A DNA stretch of 64,000 nt from Pampus argenteus (lineage: Eukaryota; Chordata; Actinopteri; Scombriformes; Stromateidae): the NCBI GenBank assembly GCA_036937835.1, contig CM072871.1:4331001-4395000 (forward strand), given 5' to 3'. A model generated the notes under the pieces. That model was given only the letters and a program-made list of their open reading frames with translations. It did no database searches and was not told the DNA's origin. Of the stretch, positions 40,601 to 53,426 are shown in pieces (within the stretch, counting starts at the first letter, position 1; every line of letters starts with the position of its first letter). Made by a program: the position numbers and the translations under genes.

Positions 40601-41540
40601 GAGGAACACGCACCTGTAGTCGCTAACAACTACTTATTGTTGATTTACTGCTCTGAAAAGTCTTAACATTAAACATTATACGACTCTTGCACCATCACAG
40701 GCTTTGATGAGTTCAGCGCTGTGGACTTCAGCGGCACAATGTACGTAAACACAGACAGAGACGACGACTATGCAGGCTTTGTGTTCGGCTACCAGTCGAG
40801 TGGGCGGTTTTACGTAGTGATGTGGAAGCAGATCACACAGACTTACTGGGAGGACAAGCCCTCCAAGGCCTTTGGCATCTCTGGGGTTTCGCTCAAAGTC
40901 GTCAACTCGACCACTGGCACTGGAGAAAACCTCAGGAATGCTTTGTGGCACACAGGCAACACTCCCGGGCAGGTGGGCTGAGGTCTGAATGCCTGTATTA
41001 GGTCTGTATTAAAGGCTGCATCAGTACTTTTCACAAGTGTTTTTGATCGTTTTACTTAGGTGCGTACTTTGTGGCATGACCCCAAAAACATTGGATGGAA
41101 GGATTACACAGCCTACAGGTGGCATCTCATCCACAGACCGAAGACTGGTTTCATTAGGTAAGAAAAACAACAGTACAGTATATGTTGTATGAATGTGTAT
41201 GTAATCACTCAGATTTCACATAGACACCTATTTCTGTACCTATTTTCTATTTTCTCACCATTAGTCTACATTATACATACGTGCTATATAATAAGCGATA
41301 AAATGTTTGTCATGTTGTTTGCAGGGTTGTGGTTTATGAAGGTAAACAGATCATGGCCGACTCAGGACCAGTTTATGACAAGACGTTTGCCGGAGGAAGG
41401 TTAGGCTTGTTTGTCTTCTCGCAAGAGCTCGTCTTCTTCTCCGACCTCAAGTATGAGTGCAGAGGTTAGTAGAAACTCTTTCAAATTCTTCACATTTATA
41501 ACCATTTTTTTCCCCCTGTTTTGCAATAGAAAAAATAGCA

Positions 41541-41584
<44 letters not shown>

Positions 41585-42169
41585 TGTCTGTGTGTGTGTG
41601 TGTGTCTGTGTGTGTGTGTGTGTGTGTGTGTTGTCCATGTGAAGAAACGAGTTGGTTTTTGGTGTGAATGAGGTTAAATTATAAAGTAGGAATTTCTTGA
41701 GATATGAAAAACAGAGGCAGACAATGATGTGGGGAAAAAAAAATGTTTAAACCTTCTTTTTCAATACTAGATAAGCCGGAGTTTCCAACAGTGTTCACAA
41801 GGTAAAGATGAGGGGTTTATGTGTTGTGTGTTGGCTGAAGCAAGAAAAAGAGTCACGCTATGTGTCCGTTTGTCAGCTTGTATGTGTACAATGCCCCCCG
41901 GATGTATTGTGAAAGGCTTTTGTGTGTTCATCCAAAGACTTCTTTTAAGCACTAAACATTGGAGAAAAAGAAATGAGCCTGCAGCCTTTTTCACAATCAC
42001 ATCCATGTTACTAAAGACACGCTTTTTTTTTTTGATGCCCACAATGCAAAATGTTGTTGTTGCTGCACTTTGGCACTTTTATGTGAATGTCGCTTGAACG
42101 TCCCAGTTTTGATTATAAACGTGGCGGTAATGGAAGCTCTATTTTGTCAATCTTTCCACAGATAACTGA
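28606..42169 (+). CDS. thbs2: thrombospondin-2 (complete coding sequence, 21 coding exons)
   Basis: Coding exons: 28606-28672, 28922-29475, 29920-30004, 32210-32409, 33636-33776, 33863-33956, 34318-34488, 35232-35408, 35750-35923, 36257-36384, 36492-36644, 37688-37906, 38013-38120, 38220-38379, 38481-38599, 38689-38923, 40371-40598, 40701-40972, 41060-41157, 41325-41464, 42162-42169. All phases agree, giving 3531 nt and 1176 residues (human THBS2 is about 1172). Order: hydrophobic signal peptide (1 to about 22), N-terminal laminin-G-like domain (to about 210), oligomerisation coiled coil with Cys271 and Cys275 (270-302), VWC domain (about 320-381), three type 1 repeats (388-437, 444-496, 501-554), three EGF-like domains (555 to about 691), Asp-rich Ca-binding type 3 repeats (to about 955) and C-terminal lectin-like domain. 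The CD36-binding type motif CSVTCG is exact only in the second type 1 repeat (453-458). An RGD is at 932-934. Secreted trimeric matricellular glycoprotein that modulates angiogenesis, collagen assembly and metalloproteinase levels. The CERSCEEL coiled-coil region resembles THBS2 more than THBS1, and wdr27 synteny agrees. Confidence 0.96.
33034..33062. repeat. (CA)n microsatellite in thbs2 intron
   Basis: About 13 CA units with one AA interruption. Confidence 0.85.
36001..36160. repeat. fragment of a dispersed repeat in thbs2 intron
   Basis: The block with 'AAGATGGTGAACATGGTAGT', 'ACCTGCTAAACATCACCATG' and 'TTAGCATGCTGATGTTAGCA' is internally repetitive around TTAGCAT. From memory it matches part of the same percomorph repeat family seen at 2998 and 25020. 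That link cannot be shown by direct comparison within this window, because different parts are present. Confidence 0.5.
38924..40370. other. large intron within the thbs2 type 3 repeat region
   Basis: This 1.45-kb intron splits the codon of a Gly in the last type 3 repeats, between '..MDSD' and 'GDGRGD'. No exon or repeat family was recognised inside it. Confidence 0.8.
41541..41632. repeat. long (GT)n microsatellite in the last thbs2 intron
   Basis: About 90 bases of GT with scattered CT and AT interruptions begin 77 bases after the donor of the penultimate coding exon (41464). Confidence 0.9.
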
Positions 42170-44175
42170 ATCACGTCGGATAAAAAGAAAGAAAAAAGAA
42201 AAAGAAAAAAAAACCATCAGAGAAACACAAAGATCTCTCAAAGTAAACATCACGTCAACACTAAATCCATTTCAACATAGATGAGACTTTTCCGTGTTTT
42301 GCCGTCATCCACCCGCCGGAGAGGAAACCATGGACGATTTCAGTTTTCCTGGTGACTTGTATACATTTCCCCTCGCTGGGAAAGAAAAAACGGATGAGAT
42401 TTTTTTTTTAAAAAGCCTCTGCAGAATATATAATTATAACTAGTGTACTTATGTCTACATTTTTAAAGGATTCATTGTACAACCACTTACATGCTGTATG
42501 TGCTTTTCCTACAGTTTCCTACTTTCTACAACGTGTAAGTGACTCGGTTGTTCTTTTTTATTTAATACGTTGCTGTCTGCCGGCTTCATTTCATGGCTTC
42601 TGTCTTGCAGAACAACTAAACCTACAGTGTCTTACAAACATAAACTGTAACCAAAAAAAAAACAAACAAAAAAAAAAACAACATTATCATTTAGCTGTCT
42701 CAAGTCCATTACTGTTTCTCCTCATTCTTTTTTATCCTAATTGTGTTTTTTTATTTTTATGGAGAACCAAAGTGAACAATTTAAATAAGCCATTTTAGTA
42801 AGTGCCGAAGATGTTTATACTAAGACTGTATTATAATTCCTTTTTTTTTTTTTTTTGTAAATTATTTATGCTCTGCTTGTTGTGTTTGTTTGCATTTTTT
42901 TTTTTTTTTGCTAGAGTTTGTAAATAATTATTTATTTGTTTACACTGACAAAACGCATGATTGAATATCACACATGTCAAGATAACACATTATAGTATAG
43001 TATGCTAAGATTTTGTGTGTTGTCATGCACTTCCTTTACTCGTAATTGACGTCCTCTTTCAGATCATCTGTAAAGCTCTGAGAAGCATAAACATCAGCTG
43101 CTTTTAAATAATCACACATATAAACACATGCCGTGTTTATATGTGTGATAGGGAGAGTTCATTCTGGTAGTTTGTGTATGACAAAAAAAAAGCCACTGTG
43201 TTTATATTCTTAGCTGTCTAGACAGAGACTCGTTGTCCTCAAAGTAATATTTCACTTTGATACACGTGGAACATTTCTCAGTGCTCATATAGGACGTTAT
43301 AAATGGTCCATCACCAAAGCTGGCTGCCAATCGGGATACTGGTAATGTAGCCAGCGATCATTTTCTTACTCGATATTGGAACAATTTGTATCTGTAACAC
43401 ATCTACAAACAAAAAATCACAGTTAAAAATTAAAAACAAAAAAAACACAAGTTTAAACAGGAGTAAAAACAATCAAAGGTGCAGTTGAGGTGTCAGTAAA
43501 TCTAATGTAAACCCTGATTTCTCTGCAGCTTCAGGTGTGTGCGTGCTACACATTGAAAGTGACTCATCACATTAACAGCTGAGAGGTTTGACAATCAGTC
43601 AATAACCAAATATTTTCATACAAAACACCTTTTGCCACCATTCATACGTTAGTCATGAGCATCGATTATGGATGTGAAACTGAAGAGGAGTCCGGATGAA
43701 GGTCTTTGAAGACAACGTGTGGTTGCGTGACTGTATAGTGTGGACTGGAGGAACTGTTAGCCTACAACTCGTGTTGTTGTTATTAGTCTGTCTGTATAGC
43801 ATTCGTGTTCTCCCATGTTTGGTTTCCAGCTTGTTCATTTCATTGAGAGTTTGCAAATGCACAAAATGTAAATGTTTTTTTGTTTTTTTTTTGTATACTT
43901 GTGTTGTTAGATATACATTTTCTACAAACATTAGTGTAAGATTGTCCTGTTTCATAAATAAATCACCAGTTTGATGGTAATATATACATGAGGATTAGCA
44001 GGTATCATAATTACAGTTAAACTATTAACATAATGTCTTTTAATCAACATTATTCACACAGTGTAAAACACATCTCTCAGACTTCACTTGACTTTCTGTT
44101 GCTGTCAGCCTCAAGTCCATTTGTTCCTGTTGAAAACATAAATCTTAAAAAATAAACTTTTTCAAATATATGGTT
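42170..44175 (+). other. thbs2: thbs2 3' untranslated region
   Basis: An AT-rich non-coding stretch follows the TGA at 42167-42169. AATAAA signals occur at 43957-43962 and 44151-44156, so the UTR is probably 1.8-2.0 kb. It contains several T and A runs and a perfect hairpin at 43111-43149. The end is inferred from hexamers only. Confidence 0.6.
43111..43149. repeat. perfect 17-bp inverted repeat in the thbs2 3' UTR
   Basis: ATCACACATATAAACAC (43111-43127) pairs exactly with GTGTTTATATGTGTGAT (43133-43149) around a 5-base loop ATGCC. Transcribed in either direction it would fold into a short hairpin. Confidence 0.9.
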
Positions 44176-47100
44176 TCATTTTTTCCCAAAAAAAAAAAAA
44201 AAGTAAAAAGTAAACAGTGTTTTTGTTGATGACATTTTTCATCTGCAGATTACGTTTTACGTTAATGATCATAATGAACATTTCACCCAACATTGTGGCT
44301 CATTGACGTGTTTTTAATTTGAACAACTGCAGAATAAGCCACACACATTAGGATCAATTCATTGTTTCGGTTCATTTCATAGAATCTGTTGCTCTAATAT
44401 CACCAGAATTATCCTTTAAGTATGACTCCACACAATACGTCCTCACCTCAAAGTTTTCAGTTCACTATAAAACATAATTAAATTCATGACTTTTTACAAG
44501 TAAACCAGACACACACACAAAAAAATGATTTTCTACCATAATTTCCACTTCTGCAGTTCTTTGCTGACTGTCATTGACATCTATCAATCTAAAGATTTGC
44601 TTCTCAGCAGTATTATTTACATGTACTGTGCAGTCAGGCAAACATACATATACATATTTATGTCACTTTTCATGTTTGCTAACATTTTGTTTGGTTTGTG
44701 GAGGTCTGTGACATGTCTGTGATGGACATTAGATGAGATAATATGCAATGTCCTGAAAAAAGCCTCCATCTTTTCTACCTCTAGTCCACATGTCCAGCTC
44801 CTCAAATACTCTATAAAGCAAAATGAACGAATAAATGAGCTGAATTTGGCCCTGATGCAGCGTTGATGTTGTCTATTTTTTTTCCACCAGACCATCTGCC
44901 CCCATAGTACAGAGAGCATGTAGTGAAGGGGTTAAATAAACGATGGCGACGCCAGGAAAAAAATGCGCTATTAGGGAAAATGGGGAAGTCAAAACCTTGC
45001 TCTTGGAATAGTCCACGTGGCACACACCAAAGTCTATGGCTATATAGGTCTGGCACAAAGTGGCTGGTTTCAAAGCCAGAACACGTTCCAGGGTGGTTCA
45101 CACAGCTTTGCCAGAGGATGTCAATGTGTGACACAGTAAACCAGAATTTTCTGCTGAGGTGAGTATTTAGGAACCAGAAAGCAGTTTTAAAAGTATGAAT
45201 ATCCTCGAGTAAACTGGCTGCACTCAACTGAATGAACATCAGGGGGGAAAGTTCACTTTAATCGGCGGTTTTTCAGAGAAACGGAGACAAGATGAGCAGT
45301 TCGGGATTGAGACACAGAAAACAGGGAAGCCTCTTCATTCAAACACACGTTTAAAAAAGAGAAATGCTCTTTGTGATGCTCCACTTCACTCACGGTGGTG
45401 CGAAATGCCAGCGTGACCAACACTGGGATGCTGCTATAGATAATATTCCACTGACTGACTTTCTCCACTTTCTCCACATGTCCATTTTTCATCTCATCTG
45501 TCATGATGTACCTGGTTAGGCCGGACAGTTTGAGAAATGGAGCTCTGAGAAAAAGGGGGGAAAGATAAACTAAAGAGGTATTTTAGGAAACCAAGCACAC
45601 AAACATGTGTCAAATCAAATTAATGGCTTTCAGGAAATATGCGAGGAGCTTAGCAACAACACACTAGTCACAGCTGATAGGCAGAAAAATAAATCCATCT
45701 AAAAGTTCATTTCATCTTGTCTAAAAAAATATTATTTTAGTCTAAAATTGTACTTTTTATTTTTTTTTCTTCATGCTAGTGACTGATAGGATTTAACGTG
45801 TTTCTCTTTTAAATATATTTGTGGATTGATCCACCTTAATCAAAATCAATATTATTCTCTGACTGTGTTTGTCAGTCAGTCAGATAACAAGATAAGCCAA
45901 AATATATCCCAACACATAATGTTTACCCCCGAAACACAACCACAACCTGACATTATTTATGGCTTGGCTAAGGTGTTCGGATTTAACAAGAATGATAGTG
46001 AATCTAGCTGTATCCATTTTTATTATTATTATTATTGTTATGTTTTGTTTGTTTCATATTGACAGCATAGATATGACAGTGCCGTTATATAACTGTTATC
46101 TAACTCTTGGCAAAAAAAAGAAAATAAAGTTGTCCAAAAAAAAAAAAAAAAAAAAAAGTCAAACTATTCCTTTAAAATAATACTGTAGAATACTGTACAA
46201 AACTCCATTAAAGACATGTGACATTTCTGAAATATTACAGTGCCTTAATCAAACGTCTAGAAATGTTTAAAAACCTGTCTCCTGCGTTAACATATTTTTT
46301 GATCAAAGAGCAGCTTTGACTCCCAGGAAACATGCATTTTTTCCCCCCTGCTTCCCAGAATCCAAGTGAAATCAGCATTTAGTGTTTCCACTGGGTCCTT
46401 TAATGAGTGAACCTATGCTGTTGCTGAACAGAGTGACTGCGGAGCTGCCAAAAGCAAGTGTGCTAGGAAAGAAGTGGGTCTGTCAATTGAAATAAAGTAA
46501 GTCATTTATTTCAGGGCATGAGTTCCTCTAGTCATTGGGAAAATATCCATGATCCTTCTCTCTGCCAACCTCAGGGGCGCACAGTCATTTCTCCCAGAAA
46601 ACAGGCTTGCCAGAAAAGTGTTGGGCTGCAGGCTGAGGTCCTGCAGCACACGGGCTCCGAGCTGTCTGCATGAACCCAGCTCTTTGATATGATTCATGGA
46701 TTTGAGATGCTTCACTTTAGATGCTTTAAATGACTGACATCAGTAAGTGGTACAAGTGGTCAAGAAACCAGAGAAAGTAGAGGGGATTTTCAAGTTAAAA
46801 AAAACAAAAAGGAGGAAGGAAAAGAAAGAAGTTTTCTCAGCAGGCAGCAGTAATTATATGTTTGGACATTTGCTCAAATCCAGGATGAAAAAGACACTCA
46901 TCATGAGGGACGTTTATATTCAAGATGGTCAAATGGATCACAGAAAGTATGCATGATCCTCAAAAAAGTCTGGGGTGTCAGAGCGAAGCTTGTTTCCACT
47001 TACGTCTTGATGGCAATGGTGTGAAACTGAGAACAGATGCATTGGGTCTCATTAAATCAGGTTGTGAAGTCTTGGCCCGGCGGTAACCTTGCACAAAACA

Positions 47101-47304
47101 AAGCCAGGCAGTGCAAATAGCTGCAGGCAGCTGTAACTTCTGATTTATCTGACGTACAAAAAAATAAACTGAGATCAAATGCAGCGTTCATATCTTCAGG
47201 GAAGCAGAGACAATCAAGGTATCCCCTCGTTTCCCTTCGCTTGAATGAATCCCCTTAATTGTCTTTTTAATTGAATTATCCGGGAATGCAAACATCTATA
47301 GCTG

Positions 47305-47322
47305 AGGGTTAGGGTTAGGGTT
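47305..47322. repeat. three telomere-type TTAGGG units
   Basis: AGGGTT occurs three times in a row, inside unique sequence. Too short to distinguish from chance. Confidence 0.6.
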
Positions 47323-49434
47323 GTTTGCGGTAATCTGGATGGAGTGACTCAGTCCGAAGTGTCCTTGAGCAACGCACAGCCTCCACCTGCTGCAGTCAAC
47401 CAGTTCAGCTCAAATAAAGGTCAAAATGGAACTAAACCACTCTGAAATAAAACATAATTTGACACGCTGCAAACGCACAGAGATCACACAATTTCCTGAA
47501 TGTACGGCGCAGCTAAACACACACTGAAATGTATGTGACAGATTCATAAGTTCCAGCTGGTAAACAGACGTGTGCCATCATGCTCGGTGATGGCACGCAG
47601 CAGTGTGTGTGTGTGTGTGTGTCCCGTCCGCAGGAAGCATGTGGACAAGTGTCAAAGCTTTTAGCACATGTAAACACTTTTACACAATCCAGACATCCCG
47701 TTACACCTGCACCTGAAATAACAAGTCAAGTGAAATCTGCCTGTTTGCTTCTGAAGCTGTAAACTAACAGCACACAAATGAAAATATATACATGTATATA
47801 TGAACCTGAAACTACACAATACACTTTAATACACTTTCAGAAATGCGTTGTCATGACGATCTGTGGAGGCTGACGATTCATTCTTGACGTCAGAAATAAC
47901 TTTTTTTTTTTTTTTATTATATTATACTGCTTATAAAAGCTGAGTGTTATCATTTGACCTTCGTTCTTCAAGCCTTTTCCTGGTGTTGGTTGGGAGACTG
48001 TGTCAGTGTCTTTGTGATATGAGGTCTGCTCTTTATGAACGGGACTACAATGCTACAAGCTCCCCCTCCCTCTTTCACCAGTGGAAACAAGTGATCACAC
48101 CATATCCTTTTACATCTCTGATGGCTTTTTCAGCCATGTTGCGCTCTGCTGTAATGGAACATCCACTCATGAAAATACACATGGCAAGCTGTTTAAAGAT
48201 ATCGGACATTCTCTCCTCTCTTTCCTTTTCTTTTTTTATCATTTACCCATTACAGAACCGCAGGAAAATATCTGAGTTTTCCACATCTCATGCCAAAGTT
48301 TCAATAATGTTTGAGGATATTTAAATGCAAATATGTTTCCGACACATTTTAATCATTCCCTTCTAGAACTGGACAAACTAGAAAGATTATTTTTGATAGA
48401 AGATGAATGTGTGGTGGAAAGGAGTTCTGACTTTAGACTAAAATCCTCAATGAAAATCCACAAAAATCAGCTTGAAACTCAGTCAACTTCCCCTTTAAGT
48501 GATAAGGACATAGACAGCATTTAAACTGCCGTTAACTTTTTCCATGTGTCCTCACTGCCAGCACTTCAGCTTATCGCATGCTGATTGATTGAAACTGACT
48601 TATATTAAAAAGTGAGAAAATAAATGAGAAGTTGTAGCGGCTTTCAACCTAAATAATTCATCTTAAAGATTATATGGTGAAGCACTCACCGCTGTGCCAG
48701 ATTGCACCGCCTCCAAAACTAATGATATAGCTGGATATATATATATAGGCTGGCTGCTTGCTTTTATATGTTAAGAGTCTTCCGACTTCTGTGAGAGCTT
48801 TGTTGGCTGCACACGTGTCCAGGAGCACAGCTGTTGGCATTGTCTGAAACAATGCAATGTCAGAATGTGTGTGTGTGTGTGCGATGAAAATCTGTTTAGG
48901 CAATCCTTTCATTACCAAACAGTTGGGATAGTTTTAGAAAAAAAAAAAAAAAAAAAAAGATTTGATAGCCTTTTTATGCTTGTTGGAGCAGTAAAAATAT
49001 CCCTGATAACTTCAGTCTTTGTAAGAATGCTGACACAGAGCTACAGGCTCGCTGGCTGTGTCTGACGGTCTGACAGGTTTTAACACTGATGGGAAGGAAG
49101 TTACTGAGTTTTTATATTTGGGTTAAACTTCACTTCATAAACTAATCATCAAGTGGAGCTGAAGGGCTAAAGTTAAAAAAAAAAAAGTACATTAAAGTAC
49201 TTAAATTGTATTTAAGGTTTTTCTAACTTTGCTTTGTTGGATTTAAATAAATGAAATACATGTTACTGCAGCTGTGTGTATTGTTGTATTTAATATGCAG
49301 TTTTTCACACTATATATACATTCTTATATATATATACATATACATACATACATACAAAAAATATGTAAGTGTAGTTACTTTCCACCACTGGTCATTTGGA
49401 CAAAAACTACAATGATGAAATCGTCATTATTACA

Positions 49435-49458
49435 TTATACATTATATATAATGTATAA
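49435..49458. repeat. 24-bp perfect palindrome, AT-rich
   Basis: TTATACATTATA is followed at once by its reverse complement TATAATGTATAA. It lies near TATATA and CATA repeats, so simple-sequence drift is the likely cause. Confidence 0.8.
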
Positions 49459-52400
49459 ATATTAGATCCAAATGGAAAGACAAGCATGCTCTCTTGCTCC
49501 TGAGCGTGACTGGTTCAAACTCCAGACACATCCCTTAAAGCATTTAAGGGATAACACACGCATCCTCAAGTATTTTGGATTGGCTTGAGTATGTTTTCTG
49601 TATGATATTGTGTCTTTACCGGCTTTCGCTGCTCCTGTATTTCCCTCTGAACTGCTGCAACTATCACATTCTGCACACTACGTTAGCATCGTAGAAACAT
49701 TAAGTTATTCCCATTTTGGACGCATTAAACTGACACCACAAACTGTTGCTGTGCTGTGACCAACATCCAGAGCACGTGGCCTCGTGTTGAATCACTTTCT
49801 CATTTTCTGACCATTGAAATCCCAAATCTGACATCTGTCGAAGGAGGTAGGAGTAAATGTTGAAAAAAGAGGACATGTAATTGCATAACCATGCAGTATT
49901 TTAAACTTCTTCACCTTGGTGATGGCATTACATCAAATAACTTCACTCAAGCCTGTGCTTTTTTTTGGCTCTTGAGTCAGGCCTCATGCGTGGACCCCGG
50001 AGAGCAGCGAAGCAGGTGCCTCCAGAAAAACCTCACTGACAGTCGGATGTGTCGGCGGGGCCCACGGATACTTTGTTTAATGGACGTGGCTGCAGAGCCA
50101 AAAGTCCCACGCAGGATAAAGAGACACTGCATACATCAGGATCTCGTTACTGGCTTACTGCACATATACACAGTGTCAAATAAAGTTTAGGCCTCAGGCT
50201 TTGTTGTCAGTTTTTCCTGATTTTTTTTCCTATATATCCAACAGAAAAAGAAAATCTGAGCACATCATCTCCTGCCAAGAAATTCCAATGTAGTCATCAG
50301 AAATGACTTAATCAGATATTGCGTCCTATTCACCAAAGCTTGCACAAAACCTGCACGAACGCCGCTTTTTTTCTCCATTTTTCTTCTTCTTCTTTTTGCA
50401 CAAATGCAGTTTTCCAATCAGAATACCAACTAATGTGGCTGACTGTAACATCTGCACAAATTATTTGCACCAAGTATGTGGCTGAACGCTTTCCTTCATA
50501 CTTTAAAATCAATTTTTACCTGCGTTACTGCGTTATCTGTTACTGAGCCACACATCTGTTTCTAAACCACACATTGTACTATAATAAATAAATTGACTGC
50601 ATTATGAGGAGACCTGAACTCTCTTAGTTAAGGTTGACAAACCTATTATTTTCAAGAGTTATGCAGAGGAGTTAAAGGAGTGTTAATTTGTTTTCGGGTA
50701 AAAGGAGTGAACGCCGGTCATGGTCTGTTGACGCACAACGCTAATAAATAACACTTAAGCAGTGATTTCCCCTTAATCTTCTGCTCATTCTTTATACATC
50801 ATGTTCATCCAAATCAGCCCTGTGTTGCCGAGCCAGAAGTATACTTCTCTCCGGTTGAAATCTGTTGGATTAGACTTGGCGCATCAACCTGATTCCGTCT
50901 TGACTGAAAAATGTCAGCCGCTTGCCACTGATTTTTTTTTTTTATTAGAGCAACTAATTCATTTAACTTAAATAAATAATGAATAAATAAAGAGAACCAG
51001 CATCAGAGCTATTAAAAAATGTGTTCCATGCCCCTAATTGGGTGACAAAAGAGAGATTTTTTTAAGATGAGAGCGGATGTTTTTGGTGCTGAGTTGGCCA
51101 GCTTTCGCCACATGTCAAACAAGCATGTAGTCCAGCTTCATTATATCTGCTCTTTAGTTGGATCTAACAAGGAAGCCTTTTAAAATTATTTTTATAGCCG
51201 TCCTGCTTGATTTAACAGTGTCTAATACATAAGCTAAGGGGGGGATGTCATGCAACAAATGGTAAGAGCTGCAAACTCACAACATTGTTCTTATATGGTA
51301 TCCTATTGCCTGGCCGAACCAAACAAGGGCCCTAGAAGGGCCACTTTAACAGTAACACATAACTCATTTAATGAAAGCTGACATTTCTTGGAACAGGGTA
51401 AACATCTTGTGGTGAGGTGCCCCCGCAACACATCTTTAATTCGAGTGAACCTCATATCAACTGCACTTTTCCACTAAAGAGTGAGTGAAATGTGAATGAG
51501 ACACTCTGCTTCCTGGTTTACCCACTTTGAGTAGCAGACACACTGATGGTTAGTCTGTATGTTTTAACTATGATTTATATTTTCCATTTAATTGCAGTGT
51601 TTCATCCTGAGCAGTTCTTAGATTACATACATAAATAACACAGTCAGATATTGGCTGAATATTTCTATTTATTTTTGGTTACCTGCATTTATAAGATAGA
51701 AAAACAGGAGTTTGTCCAAAATAACATTTAGATAAAGAAAAATCCAAATATAAAGTTGAATCAACAATCGCCTTTAATTAATCTGATTCAGTCTTTGTCA
51801 AGTGAGTGTTTGAAGAGTTATTTAAATATATCGTTGACTTTGGCGACTTTGTAAAGGTGCTGTGGGATTTGAAATAGTTACCACATGTACTGAAAGTGAC
51901 TCTAGTTGAGTTCCCGGTGTAAAACCTGCAGTGCTTCATCACTTCTGAAGCTACAAAGACTTCTTGCACATGATGTACTTACTGAACATTATGTTATTAT
52001 CCCCCTGAGCCCCTTCACACTCTCTGTCTTTGGTATTTGAACATACCTGAGCTACTTTACAGTATGTTTGGACCTTTTCAGACACGCACGTCCTGTCTTC
52101 AAGGTTATTTGGTCGTAAAGGACGCGAGGACTGAAGCATTATGGGAATGTAAAGACAGCTTGGAAACACTTCTCAGCGACCCCTGTGGTGAAATGGTCAC
52201 GGGACCCTCATCAACCTCTTTTTTTTAGGGGTCCCTGAGTTGCAAAGAAAAATAATCAAATAATGTTTGGTTTTGTTCGACGGTTCCATAAGGTAACATA
52301 TCATAACAAAGTCTTTACTGGCAAAACAGATACTGTGTGTGTGCATAATAAAAAAGGCCAGACTGATTGTTATTTATGTGAACGGATATTTATTCTGGGT

Positions 52401-52809
52401 TTTTTTTTTTTAAATCATCTGAGGCAGCTGTGCTCAGTGCATCTTTATTTCCCTCTAGTGTTGGGAGGAGGAAACAGCTGCTTTAACGTCCATCCTTACT
52501 TTGACTAGTTTGTCATGTGAGATAATGATCGTAGCTTTTTCCACGTCTACTCTATCCGACTCTCAGCTATGACGTGGTTTTAGTTTCTGTGGGAGGAGAA
52601 AGTCTTTCTAATCACTTGAATGTGACTTTTGTTCTGCCTCTCGTTAATGTCACTTGTTTACTTCATGAGTTTTGCTTTTATTGAAATGAAAAAAAAAGTG
52701 GCATTCTGGATTTTCAGATGAACTTTAAAAGAAGCGTATAACAGGATAATGAGTCGTTAGAGGAGTGACTGTAAATAGGATGAGTTTTGGAAGACGTAAC
52801 TCTTACAGA

Positions 52810-53348
52810 GGGACACATTTACCTGTCTGATACACCTGATGGGACACATTTACCTGTCTGATACACCTGAGGAGACACATTTACCTGTCTGATACACCTG
52901 ATGGGACACATTTACCTGTCTGATACACCTGAGGAGACACATTCATCTGTTTGATACACCTGAGGAGACACATTCACCTATCTGATACACCTGAGGAGAC
53001 ACATTTACCTGTCTGAGACACCTGATGAGACACATTTACCTGTCTGATACACCTAATGGGACACATTTACCTGTCTGATACACCCAAGGAGACACATTTA
53101 CCTGTCTGATACAGCTGATGGGACACATTTACCTGTCTGATACACCTAATGGGACACATTTACCTGTCTGATACACCCAAGGAGACACATTTACCTATCT
53201 GATACACCTGATGGGACACATTTACCTGTCTGATACAGCTGATGGGACACATTTACCTGTCTGATACACCCAAGAAGACACATTTACCTGTCTGATACAC
53301 CTGATGGGACACATTTACCTGTCTGATACACCTGAGAAGACACATTTA
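52810..53348. repeat. 31-bp minisatellite, 17 full units plus a partial
   Basis: The unit has the form GRGACACATTTACCTGTCTG then ATACACCTGAK. Seventeen complete 31-base units run without indels, followed by a 12-base partial unit. Variants lie mostly at the unit ends (CTGAT, CTGAG, CTAAT, CCAAG, AGCTGAT). Units 1-4 and 16-17 alternate GAT and GAG types, which suggests 62-bp dimers. Ten units contain the E-box CACCTG, and all but unit 7 contain TGATA. Confidence 0.95.
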
Positions 53349-53426
53349 TGTAATCTTTATTTTTATTTTTTATTTTTTTAAACCTTAATGTTAATTCTTC
53401 TAAAGTTCAGCAAATATAGTACATAA

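Noticed and set aside
41411..41671. Open frame with repeated CV residues
   Set aside because: It is a translation of the GT microsatellite continuing from the thbs2 exon in another frame.
44811..45239. Minus-strand open frame of 142 codons
   Set aside because: The longest unspliced frame in the thbs2-agpat4 gap, but it has no recognisable domain and no flanking splice or promoter signals; consistent with chance.
46506..46715. 69-codon minus-strand open frame in the intergenic region
   Set aside because: No family resemblance and no supporting signals.
49891..50190. 99-codon + strand open frame
   Set aside because: No similarity I can recognise, no splice context, atypical composition; treated as chance.
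52810..53348. Regular 31-bp repeats suggestive of a CRISPR array
   Set aside because: Units are directly abutting with no unique spacers, and the context is a vertebrate genome; this is a minisatellite.
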